Below are positions 51,622-61,270 of a stretch of 64,000 nt of DNA, in pieces. The translations under genes were made by a program, and so were the position numbers. Numbering within the stretch: the first letter of the stretch is position 1; each line of letters opens with the position of its first letter. The notes under the pieces are model-generated. The model was not told where the DNA came from. It did not search any database and saw only the letters and a program-made list of their open reading frames with translations. This stretch comes from Ketobacter sp036337295 (GTDB lineage: Bacteria; Pseudomonadota; Gammaproteobacteria; Pseudomonadales; Ketobacteraceae): contig JAYZEN010000006.1 of NCBI GenBank assembly GCA_036337295.1, positions 62,001 to 126,000 of the forward strand. Direction: 5' to 3'.

Positions 51622-52140
51622 TCAACACCAGGTACTGTCTTCCTTGTTGGGCTTCAATTTCACTTTGCCGGACCCTGAAACCGTTACCTGATAAGCGTTC
51701 TTCTGTTTGCCATCCACCGGACACAAGGTAAAAGTGGTCTGATCCCAGGGGGTCCAGCCACTGACTCTGAAATCAATATTCGGATTGTTGGCATTGTTGT
51801 TGGTCTTACTGATGGCAACCTTCTCGCTGACGTTCAGTGAAGCCATGATTTCATCCGCTGCGCCATCTTCACCGCGTTTCACCGACAGAATGCTGGAGGT
51901 CCAGTCGTTATCGCAATTGGCGCTGTCCGAACTGCCACAAACGGACACCAGATTGCGATGCTCAACGGCGATCAGGCGGGATAAGCGCAGCAGTTCCACT
52001 AACTGCTGGCTGGTGGTGCGAACCCGGTTTTTCTCCATCAGGTCCACAAAGGATGGCGTGGCAAAGCCCAGCAGTAGAGCGGCGATGATCATCGTGATCA
52101 TCAGTTCCACAATCGTAAATCCCTTTGCTGTGCGTTGCAT
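51622..52140 (-). CDS. fimT: FimT/GspH-like type IV pseudopilin, inverted
   Basis: A 172-residue pseudopilin. The prepilin site RTAKG^FTIVELMITMIIAALL has Glu at +5. The helix continues NRVRTTSQQLVELLRLSRLI, and the C-terminal domain, with two Cys, is like GspH/FimT. It faces the second pilin set tail to tail, and is divergent from thiO. In P. aeruginosa fimT lies at the same place beside thiO. The 170 bases between it and pilY1 hold nothing I recognise. Confidence 0.87.
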   Translation of the reverse strand: MQRTAKGFTIVELMITMIIAALLLGFATPSFVDLMEKNRVRTTSQQLVELLRLSRLIAVEHRNLVSVCGSSDSANCDNDWTSSILSVKRGEDGAADEIMASLNVSEKVAISKTNNNANNPNIDFRVSGWTPWDQTTFTLCPVDGKQKNAYQVTVSGSGKVKLKPNKEDSTWC

Positions 52141-52248
52141 GGTGGCCCCCGTTTGATTGCTCTATTGATAAAAAACACTGATATTGGAATCCCGTTAGAT
52201 TACCATCTCGTGGGTGGATACTGAATATTTTAGAGACGCAAGGTAGTT

Positions 52249-53358
52249 ATGGCGGATGTAGTGATTGTAGGGGGCGGTGTGATCGGGCTTTTGCTGGCAA
52301 AAGACCTGGTTCAGCGTTCGGTGTCGGTACACATCATTGAGCAGGGAGAGATCGGCCGGGAGGCGTCCTGGGCCGGTGGCGGCATCGTCTCGCCGCTGTA
52401 TCCATGGAACTATTCTGCCCCCATCACCGCCTTGGCCAGCTGGGCGCAGCAAGCCTACCCACAATTGGCCGCAGAACTGAGATCTCTGACGGGTATCGAT
52501 CCGGAGTTCAATGCCTGTGGATTGTTGATGCCGGACCCACCCAACCGGGCCGAAATTGCCCACTGGGCGGACCGAAACCAAAAGCAGTTTGGCATTCTGC
52601 CGCGGCCCGCCGTGGTCGAGCAGGAACCCGCTCTGCAGTTGTCTTTTGAAGAAGCGGTGTGGTGGCCTCATATTGGCAACATCCGTAACCCACGATTGCT
52701 GCGAAGCCTGCAGGCCTATCTGGAAGCGGCCCCTAACTGCACCATTCAAACCCGTTGCCCAGTGCTGGGGTTTGAGCAACGCGCCAACGGCCGGGTCGGG
52801 GTGATCACTGACGGCAGAACCATAGAGGCCCCTAAAGTCGTGGTCTGTACCGGTGCCTGGTCAGGGCAGCTGCTGGCGCCGCTGGGGTGCACGATGCCCG
52901 TTGATCCGGTGAAGGGGCAGATGCTGGTATTTGAACCGCGACCAGGGCTGATCAACAGCATCATCCTGCATGGGGGGCGCTACCTGATCCCGCGGCTCGA
53001 CGGTCGCATTGTTGTTGGCAGCACGTTGGAATTCACCGGCTTCGACAAATCCACGTCCGACGATGCCCGCTCAGCGTTGTTGGAAAAGGCTTATCAGTTG
53101 GTACCGGCCCTGCAATCTGTGCCGGTGGAAGCCCATTGGGCAGGCCTGCGGCCGGGTGCGCCCCATGGCATACCTTATATCGGTGAATTGCCCGGGTGGG
53201 AGAATCTGTATGTGAACGCGGGGCACTTTCGCAATGGCCTGGTGTTGGCACCGGCTTCCGTGCGGCTGATGACCAACCTGTTGTTGGGGGAGGCCCCCAT
53301 AGTAGACCCTACGCCGTATCATCCCCAAACACCGCGGCCTTCGGCGGAAATGTTCTAG
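52249..53358 (+). CDS. thiO: Glycine oxidase ThiO
   Basis: FAD enzyme oxidising glycine to the imine used for the thiazole part of thiamine. The start VVIVGGGVIGLLLAKDLVQR binds FAD. GEIGREASWAGGGIVSPLYP and WAGLRPGAPHGIPYIGELPG, then GHFRNGLVLAPAS, are ThiO hallmarks. The 369 residues fit the family. It lies between fimT and pilR as in Pseudomonas. It converges with pilR, only 7 bases apart. Confidence 0.94.
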   Translation: MADVVIVGGGVIGLLLAKDLVQRSVSVHIIEQGEIGREASWAGGGIVSPLYPWNYSAPITALASWAQQAYPQLAAELRSLTGIDPEFNACGLLMPDPPNRAEIAHWADRNQKQFGILPRPAVVEQEPALQLSFEEAVWWPHIGNIRNPRLLRSLQAYLEAAPNCTIQTRCPVLGFEQRANGRVGVITDGRTIEAPKVVVCTGAWSGQLLAPLGCTMPVDPVKGQMLVFEPRPGLINSIILHGGRYLIPRLDGRIVVGSTLEFTGFDKSTSDDARSALLEKAYQLVPALQSVPVEAHWAGLRPGAPHGIPYIGELPGWENLYVNAGHFRNGLVLAPASVRLMTNLLLGEAPIVDPTPYHPQTPRPSAEMF

Positions 53359-53365
53359 GCAGCGC

Positions 53366-54745
53366 TTATTCGTCGGTGTCGAGGCCCAGTTTCTTCAGGC
53401 GATAACGCAGGGAGCGGAAGCTCATCCCCAGTTTCTTGGCAGCGGCGGTTCGGTTCCAGCGGGTCTCGTCGAGGGCTTTGAGAATCGCCTGTTTTTCAAT
53501 GTCGGTCAGGTACTCTTCCAGCGAATCCCCTTCCACAAAGTCGGGAATGGCGTGTTCGCCCTGGGCGGCCGTGGTGGGCTTCTGCACCGGAACACCGTCG
53601 GTGGGCAGCTGCAGGTGCTCGGGGGTTATCACCTCGTCATCACAGAGCGTCACAGCCCGCTCCAGAATGTTTTCCAGCTCGCGCACGTTGCCGGGGAACT
53701 GATACGCCCGCAGTGCCTGTTCCGCTTTGGCGCTCAATTTCGGCAGGTCCATATCCCAGTCTTTGGCCAGGGATTGCAGCACATAGGTGGCCAGCTGGGT
53801 GATATCGTCACCACGTTCCCGCAGGGGGGGAACGCTCACCTGGATAACGTTGATCCGGTAAAACAAATCCTGGCGAAAGTCGCCGTTTTCCACCAGCCGG
53901 GACAGGTCCTTGTGCGTGGCACTGAGGATCCGCACATCGGTGCCGATTTCTTTTTGCGAACCCACCGGGCGCACGGCCTTTTCCTGAATGGCGCGCAACA
54001 GTTTGACCTGCATCTGCATGGGCAGGTCGGCGACTTCATCCAGAAACAGGGTGCCACCCTTGGCGGCCTGGAACAGCCCCATCTTGTCTTCATAGGCGCC
54101 GGTGAAACTGCCCTTGCGATGGCCGAAGAATTCACTTTCCATCAGCTCGCTGGGAATGGCGCCGCAGTTGACCGGAACAAAGGGGCCCTCTGCTCGGGGG
54201 CCCAGGCGATGGATTTCCCGGGCCACCAGTTCTTTACCACTGCCGGATTCACCGCTGATGTAGACCGGAGCCTGGCTGCGGGCCAGCTTCTTGATCTGCA
54301 CCTGCAGTTTCTTGATCTGTGGGGATTGACCCAGAATGGGGGAGTCTCCCACTTCCGCTACCGGTTCCTGCTTTTCGAATTTCAACTTCAGCGCGGTGTT
54401 CACCAGATCCCGCAGACGCTGCAGATCCACCGGTTTGGACACGAAGTCGAAAGCACCGGCTTTGAGGGCACTGATGGCGGTTTCCATGCTGCCGTAAGCG
54501 GTCAGCACGGCCACCGGCAGGTTCGGGTGATTACCTTGAATGTGCTTCACCAGATCAATACCGTTGCCATCCGGCAGATTCATATCTGTGATGCAGAGGT
54601 CGAAGTTTTCCTGCTCCAGGGAAACATGGGCTGAATCCAGATTCGCAGCAGTGAACGTTTCAATATTCATCCGGGACAGCGTCAGCTCCAGCAATTCACG
54701 GATATCCGGTTCATCATCGACGATCAGTGCTTTGTATTGGTTCAT
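53366..54745 (-). CDS. pilR: Sigma-54 response regulator PilR
   Basis: Activates sigma-54-dependent pilin transcription. The receiver (1-120) has DDE at 10-12 and the phospho-acceptor Asp54 in LCITDMNLPDG. The AAA+ domain (about 140-370) has SGESGSGKELVAREIH (Walker A) and GGTLFLDEVADLP (Walker B). The sigma-54 contact loop reads GSFTGA where GAFTGA is usual; this change occurs in some active members. The Fis-type HTH at the end is NRTAAAKKLGMSFRSLRYRL. It follows pilS by 2 bases. Confidence 0.95.
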   Translation of the reverse strand: MNQYKALIVDDEPDIRELLELTLSRMNIETFTAANLDSAHVSLEQENFDLCITDMNLPDGNGIDLVKHIQGNHPNLPVAVLTAYGSMETAISALKAGAFDFVSKPVDLQRLRDLVNTALKLKFEKQEPVAEVGDSPILGQSPQIKKLQVQIKKLARSQAPVYISGESGSGKELVAREIHRLGPRAEGPFVPVNCGAIPSELMESEFFGHRKGSFTGAYEDKMGLFQAAKGGTLFLDEVADLPMQMQVKLLRAIQEKAVRPVGSQKEIGTDVRILSATHKDLSRLVENGDFRQDLFYRINVIQVSVPPLRERGDDITQLATYVLQSLAKDWDMDLPKLSAKAEQALRAYQFPGNVRELENILERAVTLCDDEVITPEHLQLPTDGVPVQKPTTAAQGEHAIPDFVEGDSLEEYLTDIEKQAILKALDETRWNRTAAAKKLGMSFRSLRYRLKKLGLDTDE

Positions 54746-54747
54746 TG

Positions 54748-56376
54748 TTATATTGTCACTATTCTGGATGGGTGAGAAAACGTGATACGAAAGCAGCTGC
54801 CACTGGTGACAGGGTGGTAATCAAGGCGGGCCTGGTTGGCCTCGCACAGTTCGCGGGCAATATACAGCCCAAGGCCGGTACCACTCTTTTCTGAAGTGTA
54901 GAACGGTTCGAAGATTTTATCCTGTTGATCTGCGGGCACTCCGGGCCCCTGATCAATGATGTCCAGGGTGGGCTGCTCGGACTGAATGTTCAGATCCGCC
55001 ACCACCGTCAGTGTGCGCTGGCCAGTGTTCTGTTCGCTATATCGAATTCCGTTCTGGAACAGGTTGGTGAGCACTTGCTGGATCTGAGAGGGATCGATGC
55101 GAAATTGCAGATCTTTCTTCTTGCTGACGAATTTGATTTTGCACTGCTGATCCTGATTGCTCTGGAAATCCTGGATGAAATTCTTCAGCCAGTCGTGCAT
55201 GTTCAGCAGCTCCGGCTCCACCTGTTTGCGCCGTGATAGCTGCAGCACGTTTTCGATTACTTTATTGGCCCGGATGGTATGCTGATGAATGATTTCGCAG
55301 AGCCGGGCATCCCCTTTGTTGAGTTCCGTGGATTCCTGCAGCAGCTGGGCGGCATGGCTGATGGCCCCCAGCGGATTGCGGATCTCGTGGGCGATGCTGG
55401 CAGTGAGGCCACCCAGTGAGGCCAGCTTCAGTTGCTGGGCCTGTTGCGCCATGCGCGAGTTGTCATCGATGAAGATCAGGATGTTGGCCTGTTCCGCCGC
55501 TTCCATCAGGGTAAAGTTGGATTGCACTTCCGGCCCGGTAACGTGAGGCCGGAACGGCTTGGGCCGTTTGTACGGGTCCTGGCGCCATGCATCCAGTTGC
55601 TCGGCCAGTTGCGGGGAGAAATTTTCCAGGGATTGGTGCTTGCTCATACTGGGCATCCCGAACATTTTCCAGCAGGCATCGTTGATCAGCAAAATGTCAT
55701 TGTCCTGGTTCACCACCACGATGCCGGTGCGCATGCGCTGGATGATCAGGTGGTTCAATTCCTCCAGGTTCGCCAAATCCTCCGCCTGACGTCCGGCCAG
55801 GGCGGCGCTTTCCCGCAAGCGGCGTGATATCTGTTGAGCCAGGATCGATGTGGCGAAACAGGCAATTCCGATGATGGCGGTTTGCAGAAAGTCTTCCTGC
55901 TTGAAGGTGCCGTGAAGCACACCGTTTAAAATCTGTTTGTAGAGGATGGCGAGGGTGGCTACGGCGGCGAAAAACGTCGCTAAAATGCCTTCCACCAGGA
56001 TGCCACCGGCCGCCACGGAGACGATCAGCAGAATGGTGAGGTTGCTGTTGCTTTCGCCATTGGCGTATTCCAGCAGGGCGATACTGATGATATCAATGGT
56101 GATGACGATGAAGATCTGGATGCTGATGCGACCGGCTCTGAGGCGGTTGATGAACAACCCCATGATCGCCAGCACCAGATACGTGGATATGGTGGCGAAA
56201 TAGAGCCGCTCATCCAGGCCGGACGACTTGGCGCTCTGGCTGGTTTCCAGGAAATAGGCCCCCACCAGGCTGATGGCTAACGCCAGCCGGTAGTAGAGGT
56301 AGATCTGCAGCAGACGCCACTGGTTCTGCCGGACCTCCTCTAATGCGGAAGAAGTTTGATTTTCTTTTTCACTCAT
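54748..56376 (-). CDS. pilS: Sensor histidine kinase PilS
   Basis: Membrane partner of PilR that senses pilin level in related species. From MSEKENQTSSALEE it has 541 residues: about six membrane helices (25-190), a PAS domain (about 215-325) and the kinase core with SIAHEIRNPLGAISHA, LTNLFQNGIRYSEQN and GTGLGLYIAREL. The start overlaps the end of the PP0621-type gene by 8 bases, which supports it; 32 upstream codons are open but lie within that gene. Confidence 0.94.
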   Translation of the reverse strand: MSEKENQTSSALEEVRQNQWRLLQIYLYYRLALAISLVGAYFLETSQSAKSSGLDERLYFATISTYLVLAIMGLFINRLRAGRISIQIFIVITIDIISIALLEYANGESNSNLTILLIVSVAAGGILVEGILATFFAAVATLAILYKQILNGVLHGTFKQEDFLQTAIIGIACFATSILAQQISRRLRESAALAGRQAEDLANLEELNHLIIQRMRTGIVVVNQDNDILLINDACWKMFGMPSMSKHQSLENFSPQLAEQLDAWRQDPYKRPKPFRPHVTGPEVQSNFTLMEAAEQANILIFIDDNSRMAQQAQQLKLASLGGLTASIAHEIRNPLGAISHAAQLLQESTELNKGDARLCEIIHQHTIRANKVIENVLQLSRRKQVEPELLNMHDWLKNFIQDFQSNQDQQCKIKFVSKKKDLQFRIDPSQIQQVLTNLFQNGIRYSEQNTGQRTLTVVADLNIQSEQPTLDIIDQGPGVPADQQDKIFEPFYTSEKSGTGLGLYIARELCEANQARLDYHPVTSGSCFRITFSHPSRIVTI

Positions 56377-56608
56377 CGGGATGTTGTTCGAGGTAGGCCT
56401 GACGGTGATCCGGGCTGCAGAAGTACAGTTGCTTGTGGCGGCAGGCCTCGGCTTCCGGCAGGTGCACGCCACAATGGTCGCATTTGCGCATGGCGTCCGC
56501 TTGCTGGGTGTCCTGGGGTGCTGGGTTGCTGCTGCGGGTCAGTTTGCGATAAACAAAGATCAGCAGGCTCACCAGGGCGATTAAAATTATTAGACGTATG
56601 ATCATCAT
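56369..56608 (-). CDS. PP0621 family protein
   Basis: A 79-residue protein with an N-terminal membrane helix (IIRLIILIALVSLLIFVY) and a C-terminal zinc-ribbon-like part: CDHCGVHLPEAEAC, then YFCSPDHRQAYLEQH. This arrangement matches a family found beside pilS in Pseudomonas and relatives. Its role is unknown. Its ATGAGTGA end overlaps the pilS start, so it is likely the first gene of a three-gene operon with pilS and pilR. Confidence 0.85.
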   Translation of the reverse strand: MMIIRLIILIALVSLLIFVYRKLTRSSNPAPQDTQQADAMRKCDHCGVHLPEAEACRHKQLYFCSPDHRQAYLEQHPDE

Positions 56609-56717
56609 ATAGGCTCCTCAATGCTATTGGCCTTTGCGCGGCGATCCGATTTGGCCCAAAATACGCGCTTATTTTGCCAGAGCCGGGCAGTGGTTGGATT
56701 GTTAGGGTGTAAAATTC

Positions 56718-58370
56718 ATGAAAAACAATGATTTACAAGTCATTATAGCGCAGTTGGATTTCATGGTAGGGGATATTGACGGGAATACCACGCAAATTTT
56801 GGATGCGGTCCGTCGCGCCCACCAGGAATTCAAGGCGGATATCGTTGTTTTTCCGGAGCTTACACTGACCGGATACCCGCCGGAAGACCTGTTGTTCCGG
56901 GCCAGCATCCGCATTCGGGTGGAAAAAGCCCTGGCCCGCCTGTGCGCCGAACTGCCGCCGGAAATCTATACCCTGGTGGGTTATCCGCGGCGTGAAGAAG
57001 GTGCTTTGTACAACACGGCGGGCCTCATTCAGGGCGGAAAGATTGTTGCTGAGTACCACAAGCAGGAGCTGCCCAACTACCTGGTGTTTGATGAGAAACG
57101 TTATTTCCAGCCCGGCAGCGCACCGTGTGTGGTGAAGATCAAGGGGCACCCGGTGGCGATCACCATCTGTGAGGACATGTGGCACCCCGGCCCGATGGCG
57201 CAGGCCCGTGACGCCGGAGCGGCAATCATGCTCAATCTCAACGCATCCCCCTTTCACCTGGGTAAGGAGCGGGTTCGTCAGGAGCTGTTGGCGCAGCGGG
57301 CGCAGGAAGGCAACATGCCCATAGTGTATGCCAATCTGGTGGGTGGACAGGATGAGCTGGTGTTTGACGGCGGATCGGTGGTGGTGGATGCCGGCGGTAG
57401 CCTGTGTTACCGGGCACCGGCCTTCGAGTCGGGCCTGTATCCGGTGATGTTGCAGGAGCAGGAATCCCGGCATGGACTGGTGCCGGTGGCGGCTTCCGTT
57501 GCGCCGCCGCAATCTGCAGAGGAAAGTGCCTATAAAGCGCTGGTATTGGCGGTGCGGGATTACGTCAACAAGAATGGTTTCAAGGGTGCGGTGTTAGGCC
57601 TGTCCGGCGGCGTGGATTCGGCGCTGACCTTGGCGGTGGCGGTGGATGCCCTGGGCGCGGACCGGGTGGAGGCGGTGATGATGCCTTTCCGTTATACCTC
57701 ACAGATGAGCCTGGATGATGCAGAAGAGGAAGCGGTCGCGCTGAGGGTCAGCTATAAAGTGCGCCCCATCGAGCCGATGTACGAAGCCTTTATGCAGACC
57801 CTGGCGCCGGATTTTGAAGGCACGCCCCGGGACACCACCGAAGAAAACCTGCAGGCCCGTTGCCGCGGAGTGATGCTGATGGCGCTGTCCAACAAGAAGC
57901 GTTTTATTGTCCTCACCACCGGCAACAAAAGCGAAATGGCGGTGGGCTATGCCACCCTGTATGGGGATATGGCCGGTGGGTTTGATGTGTTGAAAGACGT
58001 TCCCAAAACCTTGGTGTTCCGGCTGTGCGAGTATCGCAACCGCTTGACCCCCGACAACCCACCGATTCCGCAACGAGTGATTGACCGTCCGCCGTCTGCG
58101 GAGCTGGCGCCGGACCAGAAGGATGAAGACAGCCTGCCGCCCTATCCCGAGCTGGACGCGATTCTGGAAATGTATGTGGAGCGGGATTTCAGCGCCGACG
58201 CCATTGTGGCGCAAGGCTATGATCAGGAAGTGGTGCGCAAGGTGATCCGATTGGTGGATCTGAATGAGTACAAGCGCCGTCAGGCGGCCGTCGGTGCCCG
58301 CATTACGTCACGGGCCTTTGGGCGGGATCGTCGTTACCCCATCACCTGTAAGTGGCCGGCGGGCGAGTAG
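56718..58370 (+). CDS. nadE: NAD+ synthase, glutamine-dependent
   Basis: Makes NAD from nicotinic acid adenine dinucleotide, taking ammonia from glutamine. The N-terminal nitrilase-type glutaminase domain (1-270) has the triad Glu in VFPELTLTGYPPEDL, Lys in EYHKQELPNY and Cys in ITICEDMWHPG. The synthetase domain has LGLSGGVDSALTLAVAVDAL and LTTGNKSEMAVGYATLYGDM. The 550 residues are usual for the two-domain form. Confidence 0.96.
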   Translation: MKNNDLQVIIAQLDFMVGDIDGNTTQILDAVRRAHQEFKADIVVFPELTLTGYPPEDLLFRASIRIRVEKALARLCAELPPEIYTLVGYPRREEGALYNTAGLIQGGKIVAEYHKQELPNYLVFDEKRYFQPGSAPCVVKIKGHPVAITICEDMWHPGPMAQARDAGAAIMLNLNASPFHLGKERVRQELLAQRAQEGNMPIVYANLVGGQDELVFDGGSVVVDAGGSLCYRAPAFESGLYPVMLQEQESRHGLVPVAASVAPPQSAEESAYKALVLAVRDYVNKNGFKGAVLGLSGGVDSALTLAVAVDALGADRVEAVMMPFRYTSQMSLDDAEEEAVALRVSYKVRPIEPMYEAFMQTLAPDFEGTPRDTTEENLQARCRGVMLMALSNKKRFIVLTTGNKSEMAVGYATLYGDMAGGFDVLKDVPKTLVFRLCEYRNRLTPDNPPIPQRVIDRPPSAELAPDQKDEDSLPPYPELDAILEMYVERDFSADAIVAQGYDQEVVRKVIRLVDLNEYKRRQAAVGARITSRAFGRDRRYPITCKWPAGE

Positions 58371-58445
58371 CCACCGGCCTCCTGGTGCGTTGGGGATTGT
58401 TGCAGAGGGATAGCCGCGCCGAGCGTGCTTCAGCGGCTCCGCAGG

Positions 58446-59285
58446 TCAGTCGATCAGACCAAACGAGAGAATGTTGGCCCAGGAGCGGCGACCCCGTTGG
58501 GTTTTCTCATACTCAAACGTGCCGGATTCGAGCCGCGGATGCTGCGGAAAATTCGCTTTCAGCACCGCCACAGAACTGTCCCGTAACTCCGGCTGATCCA
58601 ACTCGGTGTAGGCTTCTGCCATCACCACCAGGGCATTGGCCACCGAGGGGCTGGTGTCGAAATTCTCCACCACATAACGGCCGCGATTGGCGGCTGCCAC
58701 AAACGCCCCCCGTCGCATATAGAACTCGGCCGCCCGCAACTCATAGGCCGCCAGCAGGTTGCGCAGGTACACCATACGCTGGCGGGCATCCGCGGCGTAG
58801 AGACTGTTCGGAAAACGGTTGATCAGGCGATTGAAGTCCTCAAAGGATTCCCGTGCCGGCCCCATATCCCGTTCGGTGAAGTCACTGGGAATAAAACGCT
58901 CCAACAGGCCGCGGTCCACGCTGTAGGAGGCCAGGCCTTTCATGTAATAGGCGTAATCCAGTTGCGGGTGATCCGGGTGGGTGTTGACGAAGCGCTCGGC
59001 GGTGGCCGCGGAGGCCTCATAATCCAGGGCGCGGTAATGACAGTAGATGAGATCCAGTTTGGCCTGGGATGCATAGCGGCCGAAGGGGTAGCGGGATTCC
59101 AGACCCTGCAGCCGCTCAATGGCCAGGCTCATGTTGTTGGCTTTGATGGCCGCCTGGGCGTCTTCGTAAAACTGCCGCTCCGACAGTTGCGGGGTTTTGG
59201 GGCCAGAGGCACAGCCCGCCAGCAACACCAGGGTAGCGAGGGTCAGGCCCAGACGTTGGATCAAAGTAGTTCGCCGAAACAGCAT
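58446..59285 (-). CDS. bamD: Outer-membrane assembly lipoprotein BamD
   Basis: Essential BAM-complex lipoprotein for folding outer-membrane proteins. The signal peptide ends in the lipobox LVLLAGC, giving lipid-modified Cys25. TPR repeats follow; YPFGRYASQAKLDLIYCHY and HPDHPQLDYAYYMKGLASY are typical of BamD. The 279 residues are near the family norm; 27 upstream codons are open but out of family. A minus-strand TATAAT (59325-59330) lies upstream. It is divergent from rluD. Confidence 0.95.
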   Translation of the reverse strand: MLFRRTTLIQRLGLTLATLVLLAGCASGPKTPQLSERQFYEDAQAAIKANNMSLAIERLQGLESRYPFGRYASQAKLDLIYCHYRALDYEASAATAERFVNTHPDHPQLDYAYYMKGLASYSVDRGLLERFIPSDFTERDMGPARESFEDFNRLINRFPNSLYAADARQRMVYLRNLLAAYELRAAEFYMRRGAFVAAANRGRYVVENFDTSPSVANALVVMAEAYTELDQPELRDSSVAVLKANFPQHPRLESGTFEYEKTQRGRRSWANILSFGLID

Positions 59286-59428
59286 AGGGTGTTTTAGTCC
59301 ACGATTATTATTTTCGAAGCGGGCATTATAGCCAGTTTGAACGCCCAGGGCAGCCCACCGCAGCAAAGTCAGGTTTCTGCCCTGATTATCAGGTAAAATA
59401 TCCGACCCCCGCGTTAAGAGAGAGTTCC

Positions 59429-60388
59429 ATGACCCAGCAAATACAACTCAGTGCCCAGGTGACCGATGAGCAGGCCGGCCAGCGGCTGGATCAGGTGGCA
59501 GCGGAGCTGTTTCCGGATTTTTCCCGTTCCCGTCTGCAGGCCTGGATCAAGCGGGGCGAGCTGACGGTCAACGGGCAGACCCGTAAGCCGCGGGAGAAGG
59601 TCATCGGCGGCGAGAGCCTGACCATTGACGCCGAATTGGAGCCAGAGCAGAGCTGGGAGCCCCTGCCCATTGACCTGGACGTTGTCCATGAGGATGAGCA
59701 CCTGCTGCTGATCAACAAGCCAGCGGGGCTGGTGGTGCATCCGGCCGCGGGCAATCGCGACAGTACTCTGTTGAACGCCCTGTTGCACCATGCGCCGGAA
59801 TTGGCCACGTTGCCCCGGGCGGGGATCGTGCACCGCATTGACAAAGACACCACCGGTCTGCTGGTGGTGGCCAAGACTCTCAAGGCCCACGCCTCCCTGG
59901 TGTCCCAGTTGCAGGAAAAAACCGCCTTCCGGGAGTATGAAGCCATTGTCCAGGGTGTCATGACCGGCGGCGGCAAGGTGGATGAGCCCATCGGGCGTCA
60001 TCCGACCCAGCGTACCCGGCAGGCCGTGACCCACTCAGGCAAACCCGCGGTGACCCATTATCGGTTGATTGAGCGCTTCCGGGCGCACACTCACATCCGG
60101 GTGCAACTGGAAACCGGGCGCACCCACCAGATCCGGGTGCACATGGCCCACATACAGTACCCACTGCTGGGTGACCCCACCTACGGCGGGCGGCTGCGTA
60201 TTCCCAAGGGTGCCACCGCTGAATTAGTGGAAGCCCTGCGCCAGTTCAAACGTCAGGCCCTGCATGCCAGGAAGCTGGGGGTGGAGCACCCGGCCACCGG
60301 CGAATACTGCGAGTGGGAAGTGCCGCTGCCAGAGGATTTTCGCGACATGATCAAGGTGCTGCGGGATGACGTTACCAGCGATCAGTGA
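59429..60388 (+). CDS. rluD: 23S rRNA pseudouridine synthase RluD
   Basis: Makes pseudouridines in helix 69 of 23S rRNA. An S4 domain (about 15-75) is followed by the catalytic domain with INKPAGLVVHPAAGN and the catalytic Asp in GIVHRIDKDTTGLLVVAKT. VQLETGRTHQIRVHMAHI is the other signature. The 319 residues fit. The end overlaps pgeF by 23 bases and bamD is upstream, the conserved order. Confidence 0.96.
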   Translation: MTQQIQLSAQVTDEQAGQRLDQVAAELFPDFSRSRLQAWIKRGELTVNGQTRKPREKVIGGESLTIDAELEPEQSWEPLPIDLDVVHEDEHLLLINKPAGLVVHPAAGNRDSTLLNALLHHAPELATLPRAGIVHRIDKDTTGLLVVAKTLKAHASLVSQLQEKTAFREYEAIVQGVMTGGGKVDEPIGRHPTQRTRQAVTHSGKPAVTHYRLIERFRAHTHIRVQLETGRTHQIRVHMAHIQYPLLGDPTYGGRLRIPKGATAELVEALRQFKRQALHARKLGVEHPATGEYCEWEVPLPEDFRDMIKVLRDDVTSDQ

Positions 60389-61130
60389 CGGCTATCCGGC
60401 CCATTGGTTGCAACCGGACTGGTCGCTGCCGGGGGTGCGGGCCTGGTGCACAACCCGGTATGGGGACTGCTCGCAACCACCCTATGACGGTTTCAACACC
60501 GCCAACCATGTGGGGGACGACCCGGTGTCGGTGGCGGCCTGCCGTGCTGCGTTGTCCGGCTACTTTCAGTGGCATTCCGAACCGCAATGGCTGCGGCAGG
60601 TACACGGTACCCAGGTAGTGGAGGCGCAAGGCGACGGGCTCGAGCGGGAAGCCGACGGTGTCTACACCAGGCAGCCCGGGCAGGTGTGTACCCTGCACAC
60701 AGCGGACTGTTTACCCGCTTTTTTTGCCAGCGCAGCAGGCGATGAGGTGGCCCTGGCCCATGCCGGTTGGCGTGGCCTGGCGGATGGCGTATTGGAAGCC
60801 ACCCTGCAAACATTCCAGGCCGATCCCGTGGAGATTCTTGTCTGGCTTGGGCCAGCCATCAGCCAGCCCAACTATGAGGTGGGGGACGACGTGCGGGACG
60901 CCTTTGTGCAGCAGGCCCCCCACCTCAGCACCTGTTTTGAACGTAACCCTCGGCAACGCTGGCAATGTGATTTGGTTGGCTTGGCCCGAGCCCGCTTGCA
61001 GCACGCCGGCGTACGGCACATTTCCGGTGGTCGCCACTGTACCTTCGGTGATCCCCGTTTCTTCTCCTTTCGCCGCCAGCCGGTGACCGGGCGCCTGTTG
61101 TCCCTGATCTGGATTGATCCAGCTCAATAA
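60366..61130 (+). CDS. pgeF: Polyphenol oxidase/laccase-domain protein PgeF (YfiH)
   Basis: A zinc-dependent purine nucleoside enzyme family also linked to peptidoglycan fidelity. The metal residues appear in WLRQVHGTQVV (His), HTADCLPAFFA (Cys) and ALAHAGWRGLADG (His). It has 254 residues and starts within the end of rluD, as in E. coli. Older names call it laccase-like; the present function assignment is from family knowledge. Confidence 0.93.
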   Translation: MTLPAISDGYPAHWLQPDWSLPGVRAWCTTRYGDCSQPPYDGFNTANHVGDDPVSVAACRAALSGYFQWHSEPQWLRQVHGTQVVEAQGDGLEREADGVYTRQPGQVCTLHTADCLPAFFASAAGDEVALAHAGWRGLADGVLEATLQTFQADPVEILVWLGPAISQPNYEVGDDVRDAFVQQAPHLSTCFERNPRQRWQCDLVGLARARLQHAGVRHISGGRHCTFGDPRFFSFRRQPVTGRLLSLIWIDPAQ

Positions 61131-61164
61131 CGCCGCTTCGTTTTCCCCTTTAAATGCTCAAAGG

Positions 61165-61194
61165 CGTTGAAAAAGCGCCTTTACGCCCCCAAAT
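61165..61194 (+). promoter_or_regulatory. Sigma-32 heat-shock promoter of clpB
   Basis: CGTTGAAA (61165-61172) and CCCCCAAAT (61186-61194) are separated by 13 bases, a close match to the heat-shock consensus CTTGAAA and CCCCATNT. It lies 77 bases ahead of the clpB ATG. Confidence 0.85.
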
Positions 61195-61270
61195 TGTAAA
61201 GCAGTTTAAGGGGCGTTTAGGTGCGCCGCAGAGCCTTAGGGCAGAGCAGAAAAGATTACGAGGGTATTAC

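Noticed and set aside
51475..51678. 67-codon plus-strand frame after the second pilY1
   Set aside because: No ribosome site, no recognisable sequence, and it overlaps the end of fimT on the other strand.
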